62,039 nucleotides of DNA. Origin: Draconibacterium orientale. Lineage in GTDB: Bacteria; Bacteroidota; Bacteroidia; Bacteroidales; JAADGE01. Below are positions 60,485 through 62,039 of this stretch, piece after piece (within the stretch, counting starts at the first letter, position 1; each line of letters begins with the position of its first letter). The position numbers were made by a program, and so were the translations under genes. Location: contig DZBS01000003.1 of NCBI GenBank assembly GCA_022729995.1, positions 1 to 62,039 of the forward strand. The letters are read 5' to 3'. Under the pieces are notes generated by a model. That model saw only the letters and a program-made list of their open reading frames with translations, had not been told where the DNA came from and made no database searches.

Positions 60485-60550
60485 AAAACCCAAACATTGC
60501 AAAAGTTTTAGAATTTTTGTAATGTTAACTATTACTGCAAAATAAAATCT
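60485..60550 (+). repeat. 66-bp hairpin repeat flanking the TA island, right copy
   Basis: Arms 60493-60507 and 60512-60526 with a TTAG loop. Relative to the left copy two C-to-T changes in the 3' arm turn G-C pairs into G-U pairs, so the hairpin survives in plus-strand RNA but not as a perfect DNA palindrome. Confidence 0.85.
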
Positions 60551-60587
60551 ACCTCTCCCCGCTCCCGAAATATTTCCGATTTAAGAA

Positions 60588-61691
60588 TTAATACTGACGT
60601 TTTGTGGTTTGAAATCTGTAATTGGTTTTATCTTTTTTAACATAATTAAGAATTTGCTTTTCTACATCATCTTTTTCATTGTTGAGAATATTTATTTGAA
60701 TTGGCAAAAAATACATTCGTTCACGCATATTCACATTTGTAATCTCAAAATTTCTGAGCTTTGCAGAATCTTTTTCTGTTGTTATAATAATTTTTTTTGA
60801 GTTCTGAATTTTTAAGAATTCATCTTGTATTTTTTCAATTTCTAATTGTGTAAAATCAAAATGATCTTTAAATTTTAAATGATATATGTCTGAACTATAA
60901 TTACTTATGTATTCTTCTATGGTTTCGCTGTTTGCAATTCCGGTTACTAATAAAATTGAATAATTCTCTAATTTAAGATTTTCAATATCAAGAATTTCTT
61001 GTTCACTTGCGTAAACACGATTTAACTTTTTGTATTCAATACTTGAAAAATATAAACTTTGATATGGAAATAAGTTAACTTTCTTTGCCATTATTCTCAT
61101 GTCAATAGGTTTTAATTTTGGCGGTGCTTTAGTAACAATAATAATGTTTGCTCTGGTTCTTTGTCCCGGACTTTCACGCAGTCTTCCAAAGGGCAAATAA
61201 AAATCATTAAAAAAAGGTTTTGTGTAATCTATCAGCAAAATTGAAAGTCCCGGCTTAACATATCTGTGTTGATATGCATCATCAAGTATAATTAAGTCGG
61301 GCTTTTCAACTAATTCTTGTAATCTTTTTATTCCTTCAACACGTTTTTCGGCAGCTGCAATAATAATATCGGGATATTTTAATTTAATTTGCATCAATTC
61401 ATCGCCAATAATATTCGAATCGGATTTTTCATCGGCAAGCACAAATCCTTTTGTTTTTCGCATATATCCGCGACTTAAAACAGCAACTCTGTATTCGGGT
61501 TTCAGCAAATTAATTAAATATTCAACATGCGGCGTTTTTCCTGTACCTCCCACAGTAATGTTTCCGACAGAAATTATCGGTATTTCAAATTCTGTAGATT
61601 TTATTATATCAATATCGAACAAAAAGTTTCTAAAATTTGCTACAAACGCATATAATAAAGAAATCGGGTAAAGAAAAATTGCTTTAAACAT
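60588..61691 (-). CDS. lpxK: Tetraacyldisaccharide 4'-kinase
   Basis: A 367-residue LpxK with an N-terminal membrane segment (IFLYPISLLYAFVANFRNFL), the P-loop VGGTGKTP, VAVLSRGYMRKTKGF, DEPLL-type region (GDELMQIKLKYP) and DDAYQHRYVKPGLSILLIDY. It phosphorylates the 4' position of the lipid A disaccharide at the inner membrane. It directly follows sppA (15-base gap), an order common in Bacteroidota. Confidence 0.93.
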   Translation of the reverse strand: MFKAIFLYPISLLYAFVANFRNFLFDIDIIKSTEFEIPIISVGNITVGGTGKTPHVEYLINLLKPEYRVAVLSRGYMRKTKGFVLADEKSDSNIIGDELMQIKLKYPDIIIAAAEKRVEGIKRLQELVEKPDLIILDDAYQHRYVKPGLSILLIDYTKPFFNDFYLPFGRLRESPGQRTRANIIIVTKAPPKLKPIDMRIMAKKVNLFPYQSLYFSSIEYKKLNRVYASEQEILDIENLKLENYSILLVTGIANSETIEEYISNYSSDIYHLKFKDHFDFTQLEIEKIQDEFLKIQNSKKIIITTEKDSAKLRNFEITNVNMRERMYFLPIQINILNNEKDDVEKQILNYVKKDKTNYRFQTTKRQY

Positions 61692-61706
61692 TTTGACTAC
61701 GGATTT

Positions 61707-62039
61707 TTAATTTAATTCAATAAAAAATGGTATTCTTGCTTGTATTCCTTGTATTTGCGATAGTTTTTTAAAATTATCGAAATAATAATATGAACTTCCT
61801 AATTCTTTTTCCATTACCGACATTCTTGTTTCTGAAAGTAAATCTTCAAACATTTCTTGATATTTGTCTTTTTCGGGAAAACTAACCAATTTATATTTAT
61901 CGAGTTTTGCCATTTGTGCAGCAATTTTTATTGCATCGCCCAAACCGCCGTAAACATCAATAAGCCCAATTTCTTTGGCATCTGCACCGCTCCAAACTCT
62001 ACCTTGTCCAATTTCATCAACTTTTTCGACAGAAATTTT
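61707..62039 (-). CDS. sppA: Signal peptide peptidase SppA, C-terminal end only
   Basis: The frame is open to the right edge, so the gene begins outside the window; 110 residues are visible. The S49 peptidase C-terminal pattern is clear: IGQGRVWSGADAKEIGLIDV, GGLGDAIKIAAQMA and the closing FFIELN. SppA degrades released signal peptides in the membrane. The catalytic Ser and Lys lie outside the window. It is upstream of lpxK in the same operon. Confidence 0.85.
   Translation of the reverse strand, partial: KISVEKVDEIGQGRVWSGADAKEIGLIDVYGGLGDAIKIAAQMAKLDKYKLVSFPEKDKYQEMFEDLLSETRMSVMEKELGSSYYYFDNFKKLSQIQGIQARIPFFIELN

Overview
The window is low-GC, gene-dense DNA from a member of the Bacteroidota, probably near Bacteroidales/Marinilabiliales. 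The phylum call rests on several things seen here: a MurF-alanine racemase fusion, Bacteroidota-type promoters (TTG, 18-21 bp, TAnnTTTG), DUF5723, DUF6576, DUF4476 and DUF3098 proteins, a PadR-PspC pair, A-rich start regions instead of strong Shine-Dalgarno sites, and the ftsX-DUF3098-uppP-truB-queA gene order. The genus is not identifiable. I saw no tRNA, rRNA, CRISPR array or complete insertion sequence.

Layout. 1-6.1 kb: a signalling cluster with a hybrid histidine kinase (cut by the left edge), a six-TM/five-PAS histidine kinase and a receiver-PP2C phosphatase, then recO. 6.8-10.4 kb: polyprenyl synthase diverging from murF-alr. 10.4-14.9 kb: a minus-strand operon dapD - glycosyltransferase - tsaC - nucleotide-sugar dehydratase. 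15-18.8 kb: a secreted degenerate M16-like protein and a protein of about twenty MORN/YwqK repeats. 19-23.4 kb: an exosortase-family protein, a DUF2797 protein, and two PspC proteins with a PadR regulator. 23.4-29.6 kb: ilvE, an adenylate cyclase-HD fusion, a tandem Usp protein, glyS and dusB. 29.6-37.6 kb: envelope and lipoproteins of mostly unknown function. 37.6-41.7 kb: a PhoB/PhoR-like pair diverging from a PiT-PhoU phosphate transporter. 41.7-54.9 kb: mostly minus-strand housekeeping and envelope genes (radical SAM, ribF, a GAF-PP2C phosphatase, efp, an aspartyl protease with PDZ, spmAB, ydcF, guaD, nifU-like, mrp, an alkyltransferase-like protein and two rhomboids). 55-58.9 kb: ftsX-DUF3098-uppP-truB-queA. 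59.3-60.6 kb: a small accessory island with a PIN toxin-antitoxin pair, bracketed by 66-bp direct repeats. 60.6-62.0 kb: lpxK and the 3' end of sppA.

The most interesting signal is a dispersed family of roughly 83-96 bp intergenic elements. There are seven clear copies and one divergent copy: 4798, 18930, 20505 on the minus strand, 21184, 35290, and a three-unit array at 36521-36795. A typical copy reads ATGAAA, then a stem arm, a 37-42 nt loop, the complementary arm, a CTGACCTTTAAAAA box, an A/T-rich tail ending ACAG or ACAA, and then the ATGAAA of the next gene or unit. Spacing is almost invariant. The arms change in a compensatory way between copies (AACATCC/GGATGTT, AACATCT/AGATGTT, AATATCC/GGATATT, AACTTTC/GAAAGTT), which argues for a structured element rather than a leader peptide. 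Downstream genes are unrelated, so this looks like a spreading start-codon-adjacent repeat or a structured 5' leader family. I do not recognise it as a named element. A second structured repeat flanks the toxin-antitoxin island; its substitutions turn G-C pairs into G-U pairs.

Other second-look points are an EF-P with Arg instead of Lys at the loop tip, an alkyltransferase-like protein with Ala for the acceptor Cys, a cyclase-HD fusion with complete active-site residues, an exosortase with no substrate in sight, and stacked palindromes over the predicted start of the phosphate transporter transcript.
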